Assembly: GCA_030527545.1 (NCBI GenBank)
Contig: JAUNAP010000001.1
Location: forward strand, 309,641 to 373,640
Source: Actinomycetaceae bacterium
Lineage (GTDB): Bacteria; Actinomycetota; Actinomycetes; Actinomycetales; Actinomycetaceae
Length of the DNA stretch: 64,000 nt
Direction of reading: 5' to 3'
In this document: piece by piece, positions 57,432 through 64,000 of the stretch
How positions within the stretch are numbered: the first letter of the stretch is position 1
Layout of the letters: the number at the start of each line of letters is the position of its first letter
Made by a program: the position numbers and the translations under genes
The notes under the pieces: model-generated
What the model was told of the DNA's origin: nothing
Seen by the model: only the letters and a program-made list of their open reading frames with translations
Database searches by the model: none

Positions 57432-58346
57432 ATGACTAAACCTCGCGTCACTCTCGTTACCTGCCGTGACTATCCGCAGTTGCAGGCCGACGAGGCAGGC
57501 TTGCCCGATGCCCTCGCCGAGCGGGGGATGGATCCGCAGATCGTGTGCTGGGACGATCCCGATGTCGACTGGGAGGCCGCTAACGTATGCGTCGTGCGTT
57601 CGGTGCGTGACTACGCTGGGCGTCGCCAGAGCTTCGTTGACTGGGCCCATAGCGTCCCGAAGCTGCTTAATCCCGCTGACGTCATCGAGTGGGCGACAGA
57701 TAAGCACTACCTTGCTGATCTTGCCAAGGTGGGAATGCCTGTGGTTCCGACGACGTGGCTGGAGTCGGAGTCGAAGCTGACGAAGCACCAGGTCCATACT
57801 CGTTTCCCGGCTCTGGGCGATTTTGTTGTCAAGCCGGCGGTTTCCTCGGGTGGGCGCGAGATGGGGCGTTACACGGCGAACCGGGGTGAGTCGCGGATGA
57901 AGGCGATCCAGCGCGCGGTGAGCCTGTTGGACGCGGGCCGTTCGGTGATGGTGCAGCGTTACCTCAAGCAGGTCGATACCTACGGTGAGATTTCGCTCGT
58001 GTACTTCAATGGGATTCTGTCTCACGCGGTGCAGAAGTCGGCGATGCTTTCGCCGGCGGAAGAGACCGATGCGCAGCTGCAGGTGGAGGGGGTCTCGTCT
58101 CACGAGCCGTCGCCGCAGGAATGGGAGTGGGGCGAGCAGGCGCGCCGTGCTATTCACCAGCACATCTACAACCGGGTTGGCCACGACCAGCTGCTGCTGT
58201 ATTGCCGTGTTGATCTGGTTCAAGACGGCGAGGGCGGGTGCTACATCATGGAGATTTCTCCGGTCGATGCGAATCTCTTCCTGGGTGAGACCCCAGGCGC
58301 GTTGGAGAAGTTTGCCGAGGCGATCGCGACGCGCGTCATGTGGTAG
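57432..58346 (+). CDS. ATP-grasp domain protein of unknown specificity
   Basis: 304 residues. N-terminal pre-ATP-grasp region (VTLVTCRDYPQLQADE), central FVVKPAVSSGGREMGRY with the ATP-binding Lys, VMVQRYLKQVDTYGEIS, and C-terminal metal-binding segment YIMEISPVDANLFLG. The glutathione-synthetase/RimK-like pattern predicts a carboxylate-amine or carboxylate-thiol ligase. It follows ddl but has its own promoter-like hexamer. Substrate not predictable. Confidence 0.75.
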   Translation: MTKPRVTLVTCRDYPQLQADEAGLPDALAERGMDPQIVCWDDPDVDWEAANVCVVRSVRDYAGRRQSFVDWAHSVPKLLNPADVIEWATDKHYLADLAKVGMPVVPTTWLESESKLTKHQVHTRFPALGDFVVKPAVSSGGREMGRYTANRGESRMKAIQRAVSLLDAGRSVMVQRYLKQVDTYGEISLVYFNGILSHAVQKSAMLSPAEETDAQLQVEGVSSHEPSPQEWEWGEQARRAIHQHIYNRVGHDQLLLYCRVDLVQDGEGGCYIMEISPVDANLFLGETPGALEKFAEAIATRVMW

Positions 58347-58426
58347 CTGGCATGTGAGACATGGCATAGTGTCTCGATTTTTCTTTGGCGCTTGAGGCGG
58401 GATATAGTCTAACCCGTTGCGTCAAT

Positions 58427-58503
58427 GGTGGCTATAGCTCAGTCGGTAGAGCGCCTGGTTGTGGTCCAGGAGGTCGCGAGTTCGAGCCTCGTTAGCCACC
58501 CCA
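58427..58503 (+). tRNA. tRNA-His (GTG)
   Basis: Acceptor GTGGCTA/TAGCCAC, anticodon GTG. The extra G at 58427 can pair with discriminator C58500, the identity element of tRNA-His. CCA is encoded (58501-58503). A terminator follows at once. Confidence 0.95.
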
Positions 58504-58506
58504 TCG

Positions 58507-58539
58507 GCCCCACATCATTCGATGTGGGGCTTCTTTTTT
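58507..58539 (+). terminator. Terminator of tRNA-His
   Basis: GCCCCACATC and GATGTGGGGC form a perfect 10-bp stem around ATTC, followed by TTCTTTTTT. Confidence 0.92.
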
Positions 58540-58555
58540 ACGAGAGGGAGTTGTC

Positions 58556-58852
58556 GTGTCGAGTGAGGTTGTAGAGATTGACCCGGTCGAAGCGGCGCGG
58601 GCTGTCCGTGCGGGTACGCCGCTTGTGGATGTGCGTGGCGACGATGAGTGGCAGGCCGGGCACGTCGAAGGGGCAGTGCATATCCCGCTCGATGAGCTCG
58701 GTGTGCGCTCTGACGAGGTGCCTCGTGAAGGCGTCGTGTTGGTTGTGTGTGCCCACGGCGTTCGTTCGCGAAAGGCCGCCGCTCACCTGCGAGATTTGGG
58801 GATCGACGCGGTGTCGGTGAGCGGCGGCCTGGCTGCGTGGCCTGAGGACTAG
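58556..58852 (+). CDS. Single-domain rhodanese
   Basis: 98 residues, GTG start. Catalytic Cys65 in the loop CAHGVR and the LVDVRGDDEWQAGHVEGAVHIP block are intact, so sulfurtransferase activity is expected. Six-residue active loop with Arg is typical of thiosulfate-type rhodaneses. Convergent with orn (4-base overlap). Confidence 0.93.
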   Translation: MSSEVVEIDPVEAARAVRAGTPLVDVRGDDEWQAGHVEGAVHIPLDELGVRSDEVPREGVVLVVCAHGVRSRKAAAHLRDLGIDAVSVSGGLAAWPED

Positions 58853-59487
58853 TTCTTCGCAGGGGCCGGCGTGCCGAGGCCTTGGGCGAGCACGTCGGCT
58901 GCGGCTTGCTGGCAGGCCGCGGTGGAGGGGCCTTCGTCGGCGGGGAAGAGGACTTTGCGGTAGTAGCGCAGTTCTTGGATAGATTCGCGGATGTCGGCGA
59001 GTGCGCGGTGTCCGCCGTGTTTGGCGGGGGCTTGGTAGAAGGTGCGCGGGTACCAGCGTTTGGCGAGTTCTTTAATCGAGGACACGTCGATGACGCGATA
59101 GTGGAGGTGCTCCATGACGTTGGGCATCTCTTTTTCGAGGAACATCTTGTCGGTACCGATGGAGTTGCCTGCGAGGAGGCCTTTTCGCGGCTCGGGGACG
59201 CGTTCGGTGATGTAGGCGAGTACGCGTTCTTGAGCCTGTTCGAGGCTCACACCTTCGGTTTCGATGGCGTCGAGGAGGCCGGAGGTCGTGTGCATATCGC
59301 GCACGAAATCGTTCATGTGTTCGAGCGCGCCGGGACGCGGCGTGATGATGAGGTCGATGCCATCGTCGACGAGGTTGAGTTGTGCGTCTGTGATGATGAC
59401 GGCGACTTCGACAAGCGCATCCTCGGTGAGGTCGAGCCCTGTCATTTCGCAGTCGATCCACACGAGCGGGTCCTTTAGCGGTGTCAT
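58849..59487 (-). CDS. orn: Oligoribonuclease
   Basis: 212 residues. 3'-5' exonuclease of di- to pentanucleotides, including pGpG. DEDDh residues: Asp12 and Glu14 in WIDCEMTG, Asp in GNSIGTDKMFL and HRALADI near residue 160. TAGGGT lies 6 bases before the ATG with GGAGGC between. Confidence 0.95.
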   Translation of the reverse strand: MTPLKDPLVWIDCEMTGLDLTEDALVEVAVIITDAQLNLVDDGIDLIITPRPGALEHMNDFVRDMHTTSGLLDAIETEGVSLEQAQERVLAYITERVPEPRKGLLAGNSIGTDKMFLEKEMPNVMEHLHYRVIDVSSIKELAKRWYPRTFYQAPAKHGGHRALADIRESIQELRYYRKVLFPADEGPSTAACQQAAADVLAQGLGTPAPAKN

Positions 59488-59493
59488 GCCTCC

Positions 59494-59499
59494 ACCCTA
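59494..59499 (-). promoter_or_regulatory. -10 hexamer upstream of orn
   Basis: On the minus strand TAGGGT, then GGAGGC, then ATG 59487. The spacer also resembles a Shine-Dalgarno. Confidence 0.5.
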
Positions 59500-59581
59500 T
59501 CCCTTCTTAATCGGCGGGCATCGAAGCGGCAGGGGCGCCGACGTTGATAGACAGGTGAGGTCTATGTCGAGGAGGTTTCTC

Positions 59582-60832
59582 ATGGGGTTGCCGGTGGATG
59601 CGCGTGCGGTTGAAGCAGCGTGGGATCGCGTGCGTGATGTCGTGCGTACCACGCCGTTGGAGTGTTCGGAGCGGCTGAGCAGTGAGGTCGGTCAGCCCGT
59701 GTGGCTCAAGCGCGAGGATTTGCAGCAGTGCCGCTCGTTTAAGGTGCGGGGCGCCTACGCGAAGATGTCGTCGTTGAGCGAGGCCGAGCGGGCGGCGGGT
59801 GTCGTGTGTGCGTCTGCGGGTAACCACGCGCAGGGGGTTGCGTTCGCGTGTTCTCGTTTGGGGATTCGGGGCACGATCTTCTTGCCGGCGTCGACGCCTC
59901 GCCAGAAGCGCCACCGAATCAGCACGATTGGCGGCAAGTGGGTTGAGCAGGTGATTGTCGCCGGGAATTTTGATGAGGCCAATCAGGTGGCGCAGGAGCG
60001 CGCTCGGGCCGAGGGGTGTGTCTATGTGCACCCTTACGACGACGTGGATGTCATGGCGGGCCAGGGCAGCGTGGCGGTCCAGCTGGGGGAGCAGATGCCC
60101 GAGAACACGGAGGCTGTACTGATCCCGGTGGGCGGTGGCGGCTTGATTGCCGGGATGGGGGCGTGGCTGCGGGAGCGGCGTCCGGGTGTGCGGATTATCG
60201 GCGTGGAGTCGGAGGGGGCGGCGTCGATGCGTCAGGCCTTGGCGGCGGGTGAACCCGTGTCGCTTGACCGGGTCGATTCGTTTGTCGACGGCACGGCGGT
60301 GGGTCGCGCCGGCGAGGAGACGTTTAGGGTCGTGCGTGAGGTGGTCGACGATATTGTCGTTGTACCCGAGGGCGCGGTGTGTACGGAGATGCTGGAGCTC
60401 TATCATTCCGAGGGCGTCATCGCTGAGCCGGCTGGGGCGTTGGCTGCGGCTGCGGCGCGCCGTTATCTGCCGCAGATACCGAATGGTCCCATCGTGTGCG
60501 TGGTCTCGGGGGGCAACAATGATTTGTCGCGCTACGCGGAGGTGTTGGAGCGTTCGGCTCGCCACGAGGGGCTGCGACACTACTTCCTCGTGCGTTTTAA
60601 CCAGGAGCCTGGGGCCTTGCGTGGCTTCCTCAACGACGTTTTGATCGAGGGCGAGGACATCGTGTATTTCCAGTACACGAAGAAGAACAACCGTGACACG
60701 GGCCCGGCGCTGGTTGGCATCGAGTTGAGCGATCCGGGGCATATCCGCGGGTTGCGTTCGCGCATGGCGGCCTCGCCTCTACACGTGGAGGAGGTCTCGC
60801 CTGATTCGGCGATCTTTAATCTGCTCGTCTAG
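59582..60832 (+). CDS. ilvA: Threonine ammonia-lyase (threonine deaminase)
   Basis: 416 residues from ATG 59582, 6 bases after GAGGAGG (the frame is open much further upstream over orn). Converts threonine to 2-oxobutyrate for isoleucine synthesis. PLP-binding Lys54 in RSFKVRGAYA, ASAGNHAQGVA, the Gly loop GGGGL, and one C-terminal ACT-like regulatory domain (GALRGFLNDVL), the short actinobacterial form of the biosynthetic enzyme. Confidence 0.93.
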   Translation: MGLPVDARAVEAAWDRVRDVVRTTPLECSERLSSEVGQPVWLKREDLQQCRSFKVRGAYAKMSSLSEAERAAGVVCASAGNHAQGVAFACSRLGIRGTIFLPASTPRQKRHRISTIGGKWVEQVIVAGNFDEANQVAQERARAEGCVYVHPYDDVDVMAGQGSVAVQLGEQMPENTEAVLIPVGGGGLIAGMGAWLRERRPGVRIIGVESEGAASMRQALAAGEPVSLDRVDSFVDGTAVGRAGEETFRVVREVVDDIVVVPEGAVCTEMLELYHSEGVIAEPAGALAAAAARRYLPQIPNGPIVCVVSGGNNDLSRYAEVLERSARHEGLRHYFLVRFNQEPGALRGFLNDVLIEGEDIVYFQYTKKNNRDTGPALVGIELSDPGHIRGLRSRMAASPLHVEEVSPDSAIFNLLV

Positions 60833-60952
60833 AGCGCTGGTCCTGGGTGCGGGATCAGTCGGTGGTTGTGAGCTGTCGCCCTGCGTGAAGGGCGGGGCGC
60901 CCGCCGGATGTGCGCAGGTGTGGGTGGGATCACGCTTGCGTGTGCGGGGAGG
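60833..60952. other. Intergenic, nothing recognised
   Basis: GC-rich gap after ilvA. CCCT/AGGG and neighbouring GC-rich arms near 60880-60905 could form a weak hairpin without a T-run. No open frame with an RBS. Confidence 0.4.
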
Positions 60953-61052
60953 CGAGTAACACCTTCAAGGTGGCCGGAAGGCCAGCAGGGTTGTTACTCG
61001 GCATGAGGCAAGACCTGAGGTGCATGCGTGCGTGCGTCTCGGGTCTTTTCTT
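60953..61052 (+). promoter_or_regulatory. LicT/BglG-type RNA antiterminator leader with alternative stem
   Basis: The RAT sequence at 60988-61018 (GGGTTGTTACTCGG then CATGAGGCAAGACCTGA) matches the bgl/lic consensus with its GGxTTGTTACT and GGCAAxACCT halves. Its 3' half is the 5' arm of the terminator at 61011-61052. Upstream, CGAGTAACA (60953-60961) is a perfect complement of TGTTACTCG (60992-61000) inside the RAT. Between them are two small hairpins, CCT-TCA-AGG and TGGCC-GGAA-GGCCA (a GNRA-type tetraloop). So three mutually exclusive folds can be drawn. Confidence 0.8.
61011..61052 (+). terminator. Conditional terminator overlapping the RAT
   Basis: AGACCTGAG pairs with CTCGGGTCT (one G-T) around an 18-base loop, followed by TTTTCTT. 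Formation of the RAT excludes it. Confidence 0.8.
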
Positions 61053-61077
61053 ATGGCCTTTTTCTGAGGAAACAGGG

Positions 61078-61239
61078 ATGACAAAGACTGACTACGCGAC
61101 AGCGGCGCCGAGTATCGTGGAGGCCGTTGGGGGAGCAGACAACGTGGCGCGCTTGTCGCATTGTGCGACGCGGCTCAGGTTCGTGCTCAAGGATCCGGGT
61201 AAGGCCGATGTTGGACGGCTCAAGGGCATCGACGGCGTC
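61078..61239 (+). pseudogene. Truncated PTS beta-glucoside-type EIIB (first 54 codons)
   Basis: ATG 61078 follows TGAGGAAACAGGG. The residues match an EIIB of the glucose/glucoside family, with phospho-acceptor Cys29 in SHCATRLRF and the end LKGIDGV, where such proteins continue into the rest of EIIB, EIIC and EIIA. Here the sequence switches at about 61236 into a copy of the ADP-ribosylglycohydrolase 3' end read on the wrong strand, and the frame stops at 61410. About 54 of the roughly 600 residues of an EIIBCA remain, so it cannot transport. Confidence 0.85.
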
Positions 61240-61397
61240 GATCGCCTGGGCGTAGCCTGGTTCGAGGCGGTCCCACCAGGGATCGCACGATCCGTCCCAG
61301 GGGGTGTTCCATCCGAGGATCGCTCCGACGATGAATCCGACGGTGTCGGCGTCGCGCCCGATGAGGACCGCGCGTTTGAGAGCATCGGCCTGCGAAA
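61236..61397 (-). pseudogene. Fragment of a second ADP-ribosylglycohydrolase gene (3' end)
   Basis: About 162 bases aligning without gaps to 63099-63261, with roughly 14 differences by eye. In the minus-strand frame it still encodes the GRDADTVGF metal-binding segment and WNTPWDG. The 5' four-fifths of the gene are absent. Confidence 0.85.
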
Positions 61398-61515
61398 TCC
61401 CATTGGCTAAATCTAGGCAGTGGATGCCCTGTCTTGTGCTAGCCTAACTCACATCCATCCGTCGGCATCCCCCACGACGTCAGCGGATGCACATACTAGC
61501 GACAAGGAAGATGAA

Positions 61516-61893
61516 ATGAGAACGATCCCCCGTATTTGTCGTGTTGCAATGGCCGCTGTTGTGGCGGGAGCTCTGTGTGTGGTGGATGCCGCAGATACAC
61601 GAGCAGCTGATAGGCAGGTCAATGAAAATGGATGGCACCTCGGGCGACCCATGGAGGTGTTCGAACCAACCGGCATGGCGCGGGGGGATGCGTCGTCTTA
61701 TCTTGGAGATGCCGCCCCAAGCGCCCTGGGACCGGCCATCGAGATGGCCTCGCGAGGTGGTCGATTCATCGGGCGGGTGGATGCGCATAACGCCCATAAG
61801 TCAGGTTACGAAGTTTCGGGCCATGTGTCGTGGACCCAGATTAGTGGGCCGCGCCGAAGTGGAAGGGTGATGTTGATTGATTGTGGCGCCTGA
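61516..61893 (+). CDS. Small secreted protein, unrecognised
   Basis: 125 residues from ATG 61516 (RBS AAGGAAG a few bases upstream). A signal peptide is clear: basic MRTIPRICR, hydrophobic MAAVVAGALCVV and a probable cleavage after ADTRA. The mature part (about 95 residues) contains one Cys near the end (IDCGA), is rich in Gly, Ser and Arg and shows no family I recognise. A small secreted effector or bacteriocin is possible but unproven. The 118 bases before it hold only an A+T-rich stretch. Confidence 0.65.
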   Translation: MRTIPRICRVAMAAVVAGALCVVDAADTRAADRQVNENGWHLGRPMEVFEPTGMARGDASSYLGDAAPSALGPAIEMASRGGRFIGRVDAHNAHKSGYEVSGHVSWTQISGPRRSGRVMLIDCGA

Positions 61894-61913
61894 TCTTGTA
61901 AGATGAAAATGTT

Positions 61914-62543
61914 ATGTGGTTTCATTCTTTTGAATTTAAGTTCTATGGCGCTGTGACAGATTTGATGCGACCTGTATCTCCTGATGGGGATATTGCTGAT
62001 GAGTTTCACCTGCTTGCTCGTTCGATGGGATTCGAGGGACCGCGTGATAGTGGGGAAGGTCTCTGGTCGACGCAGTTTGTGTATGATTCTCACTCGAGTC
62101 TTTGTGGCGACTTTCTTGGGCGCGGCTTGTCTCTAGAATTGCTGTGCGAGAGTAATGCTCGCATGCCGTTTGCTGAGATATTCTACTGTATGCAGAGACT
62201 TCTTGGGGAGTTAGCTCGTTGTGAAATAGTCAGAATTTCTGTCGCGTGTGAGCGGCATTCTGTTTCTATGCAGAGACGTCGTTTTGTTCGGCGAAAGCTA
62301 TACCCTGTCAAGGTCGAAAGCCTTCCGCCTGCCGGCTCTTTTTCGCCTCCGCGCATTTCCTGTTCTAAAGTAGAATATGGATGGGGGAATGGGTCGGGAG
62401 TAGAGGCCTATCTAGGTGAGGTGCCGGTGTCGTTGAGATGTGGTGAGCTTGAGGAAGCTGCTGCGCCTATTGCTGTCGCGTGGGATGTCCTGTCGGGATG
62501 GTTGAATGAAAAACCGAAGAGGCTTTGGATGGAAGTGTTATAA
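61914..62543 (+). CDS. Unrecognised protein of the accessory island
   Basis: 209 residues from ATG 61914 (start MWFHSFEFKFYGAV). No signal peptide or membrane segment; several Cys and a basic patch (QRRRFVRRK). Codon use is unlike the surroundings: many T-ending codons (TTT, CTT, GTT) against the strong G/C third-position bias elsewhere, which suggests acquisition from outside. The lipoprotein gene starts inside its last 38 bases, so they are co-translated. It could be an immunity-type or adaptor protein; that is speculation. Confidence 0.6.
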   Translation: MWFHSFEFKFYGAVTDLMRPVSPDGDIADEFHLLARSMGFEGPRDSGEGLWSTQFVYDSHSSLCGDFLGRGLSLELLCESNARMPFAEIFYCMQRLLGELARCEIVRISVACERHSVSMQRRRFVRRKLYPVKVESLPPAGSFSPPRISCSKVEYGWGNGSGVEAYLGEVPVSLRCGELEEAAAPIAVAWDVLSGWLNEKPKRLWMEVL

Positions 62544-63051
62544 GCTTCTATTTGTCTTTGTCGCCTTGTGTCTGTCTGGTTGTCTCGTGGAGCCGGGGGC
62601 GTTGCCGGAGGACGATCGTCAACTGCATATTGAGATAGTGAACGGAGGTAATCGCGTAGTCGCTTCCGAGGATGCGAAATTTAATCGATTGCTAAATTCT
62701 GTTGACGCGGTGGATGAGGTTGACGTGCCGGAGCCTGATCGGTGGCATGAGGTTTCGCTAACCGCGGGTGATGAAGTAGTAGTTTCGGTGCGGGGATGTG
62801 ATCGCCTCGATCTCCTCGATGTGATCTCGTACGACGGTCTTGACGCGCGTGGACGACCTGATGGCTATCGTTACTTTTCGGTGTGCGGCGGGGATTCTAA
62901 GCTGGTGTGTGGAGACCCGATGGTGTTGTCTCGCGCTGTCCAGAGGCACTTGCCTTCTATTTCTGGACAATATTTCGCGTTGACGGGCATCTGCTTGCCG
63001 CACAGTGGAGCCGACCCTAGGAGTTTCATAGGGTTCTTCAAGTCCCGCTAG
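62506..63051 (+). CDS. Small lipoprotein of the accessory island
   Basis: 181 residues. The signal peptide has an extended basic N-region (MKNRRGFGWKCYK), a hydrophobic core and the lipobox LSGC. The mature part is acidic and contains six further Cys positions or fewer in the C-terminal half (SVCGG, LVCGD, GICLP), possibly disulfide-bonded. No family recognised. A+T-rich codon use as in the upstream gene. Confidence 0.65.
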   Translation: MKNRRGFGWKCYKLLFVFVALCLSGCLVEPGALPEDDRQLHIEIVNGGNRVVASEDAKFNRLLNSVDAVDEVDVPEPDRWHEVSLTAGDEVVVSVRGCDRLDLLDVISYDGLDARGRPDGYRYFSVCGGDSKLVCGDPMVLSRAVQRHLPSISGQYFALTGICLPHSGADPRSFIGFFKSR

Positions 63052-63085
63052 GAGGGTGGTCTCCTGTGTTGTATTTCGGAGGACG

Positions 63086-63856
63086 CTAGGCAGGTAGTGC
63101 GTCGATCGCCTGGGCGTATACGGGTTCGAGGCGGTCCCACCAATCATTGCAGGTGCCGTCCCAGGGGGTGTTCCATCCGAGGATCGCCCCAAGGATGAAG
63201 CCGACGGTGTCGGCGTCGCGCCCGATGAGGACCGCGCGTTTGAGAGCATCGGCCTGCGAAAGACCTTCTGTGACGTCGAGGGCGCGGCGGACGTCTTGGC
63301 ACACGCCGGCCGCGGAGAATCCTCCCCATTCGTCGGCAGCTAGCTCGGGCGGCAAAGGAAGCGAAGGGTCTGCGCACAGGTCGTAGACCCACTCGACCGA
63401 CAGTACCGACAGGGGGTGGGCATGGGTGTAGTGGGCCGTACGGGCGGCCAGGTCACGTTGACCGAGGAAGGCGAATACGGGTGTGCGCATGACGGCACCG
63501 GAACCGAACTGGCCGAGAGTGTCGTCGTGTGCTCGACCGGTTGTCGCGGCCTCGTGAGCGCCTGCCATCACGGCGCCTCCGGGTGCGCGCTGTGGCTCGT
63601 GACAGGCCGGATCGTTGTAATAGTCAGCGAGGGCGTGAAGTACGTCGTTTTCGTTGAGTTTTCCATTCTTCGCGTTAGCGAGGAGGTGGAGGGCGAGTTG
63701 GGTGTCATCGGTGACGTTAAGCGTGGCGGCAGTCAGCGCGTGATCTAGCGCGGCTGCTTTCGTCGGGGTCTCGCCGCTGTAAGGAAATTCCACGGGTGCG
63801 CCGATGGCGTCGCCGAGTGCAGCGAGTCTCATCGCGTTTTGGATGCTCGTGGGCAT
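63086..63856 (-). CDS. ADP-ribosylglycohydrolase family protein
   Basis: 256 residues from ATG 63856, 6 bases after GAGGAGG. Removes ADP-ribose from modified proteins or small molecules. Family metal-site motifs LGDAIGAPVEF, TDDTQLAL and IGRDADTVGFILGA are intact. Its 3' end is duplicated at 61236-61397. The target is unknown. Confidence 0.88.
   Translation of the reverse strand: MPTSIQNAMRLAALGDAIGAPVEFPYSGETPTKAAALDHALTAATLNVTDDTQLALHLLANAKNGKLNENDVLHALADYYNDPACHEPQRAPGGAVMAGAHEAATTGRAHDDTLGQFGSGAVMRTPVFAFLGQRDLAARTAHYTHAHPLSVLSVEWVYDLCADPSLPLPPELAADEWGGFSAAGVCQDVRRALDVTEGLSQADALKRAVLIGRDADTVGFILGAILGWNTPWDGTCNDWWDRLEPVYAQAIDALPA
63099..63261. repeat. Right copy of the approximately 162-bp direct repeat
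   Basis: Part of the intact ADP-ribosylglycohydrolase gene. The left copy is at 61236-61397 in the same orientation, so the pair encloses the three island genes. Confidence 0.85.
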
Positions 63857-63913
63857 GGCGACCTCCTCAACAGGCGTTCTCCCTGCATCCAGTATGCCAG
63901 CCCCACGCGACAC

Positions 63914-64000
63914 AGGTTCAGGGAATATGCCGCCGCATTGCCCCTGGGGGGTGTCCCTATGGTGGTTGTCAAGCAGCTGCAGAGATTCGGGGCTGGTATA
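63914..64000. other. Intergenic sequence to window end
   Basis: No start with a convincing RBS and no RNA structure recognised. It may hold the promoter region of a gene beyond the window. Confidence 0.4.

Noticed and set aside
59507..60742. 411-codon antisense frame over ilvA
   Set aside because: Arg/His/Leu-rich shadow without start signals.
60910..61077. N-terminal extension of the EIIB frame (start at 60910)
   Set aside because: It runs through the RAT and terminator; the RBS-led ATG at 61078 begins the EIIB homology.
61516..61893. Lactococcin-972-type bacteriocin
   Set aside because: Size and signal peptide would fit, but the mature sequence lacks that family's pattern and no dedicated ABC/membrane immunity genes are adjacent.
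61236..63261. attL/attR sites of an integrative element
   Set aside because: The 162-bp repeats are diverged (about 14 differences), lie in a protein gene rather than a tRNA, and no integrase or mobility gene is between them; gene duplication or rearrangement fits better.
1..64000. CRISPR array, prophage or IS element
   Set aside because: No regularly spaced repeats, transposase, integrase or phage structural genes seen on either strand.

Overview
The window is high-GC bacterial chromosome that reads as Gram-positive Actinobacteria, most likely the Actinomycetaceae (Trueperella/Arcanobacterium/Actinomyces type; the genus is inference). The evidence is several actinobacterial hallmarks: the Lon-like PDZ protease / PPA1309 / UPF0182 trio, a DUF2505 gene divergent from a PdtaS-type kinase, a DUF3516 helicase, gltX followed by tRNA-Gln and tRNA-Glu genes, and an IclR gene divergent from leuCD followed by murA-plsC-gpsA-ddl. 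Many genes have a TANNNT hexamer 6-7 bases before the start codon, the pattern of leaderless actinobacterial transcripts. Nearly all of the window is ordinary core gene content. No phage, transposase, integrase or CRISPR array is visible.

Layout. 1-7.4 kb: a sortase-anchored surface protein (5' end outside the window), the Lon-like protease, PPA1309 and UPF0182. 7.4-12.4 kb: a NarL-type two-component pair divergent from an ABC ATPase/FtsX-like permease pair, then an MFS transporter and an initiator tRNA. 12.6-20.3 kb: a YkvI-type transporter, a giant YhgE/Pip protein with a divergent TetR regulator, folA-thyA behind an EcsC-like gene, and DUF2505. 20.3-25.5 kb: a PdtaS-like kinase, leuB, ilvE, an LDH-family 2-hydroxyacid dehydrogenase and a cupin. 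25.5-30.3 kb: two nucleoside hydrolases plus ribokinase (nucleoside salvage), convergent with ilvD. 30.3-35.4 kb: a polysaccharide deacetylase lipoprotein, the YggS PLP protein and the DUF3516 helicase.

35.4-44 kb is the most striking core region: five paralogous AGCS (alanine/glycine:cation symporter) genes in the same direction, with a degenerate fumarylacetoacetate-hydrolase-like gene between the fourth and fifth. 44-48 kb: a MalY/PatB-type aminotransferase, gltX, tRNA-Gln(CTG), two identical tRNA-Glu(CTC) genes and an unknown membrane protein. 48-58.5 kb: a phosphatidylcholine-synthase-like enzyme, a glycosyltransferase, an IclR regulator, leuC, leuD, murA, plsC, gpsA, ddl, an ATP-grasp enzyme and tRNA-His. 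Then come rhodanese, orn and ilvA. Branched-chain amino acid genes (leuB, ilvE, ilvD, leuCD, ilvA) are scattered over several loci.

60.9-63.9 kb is a rearranged accessory region. A LicT/BglG-type RNA antiterminator with its overlapping terminator precedes only the first 54 codons of a beta-glucoside-type PTS EIIB. That remnant is joined to a diverged copy (about 162 bp) of the 3' end of the ADP-ribosylglycohydrolase gene that is intact at 63.1-63.9 kb. Between the two copies lie three orphan genes (a small secreted protein, an unknown protein and a lipoprotein), the last two visibly richer in A+T than their surroundings. The leader also contains a perfect 9-bp alternative stem that would hide the antiterminator.
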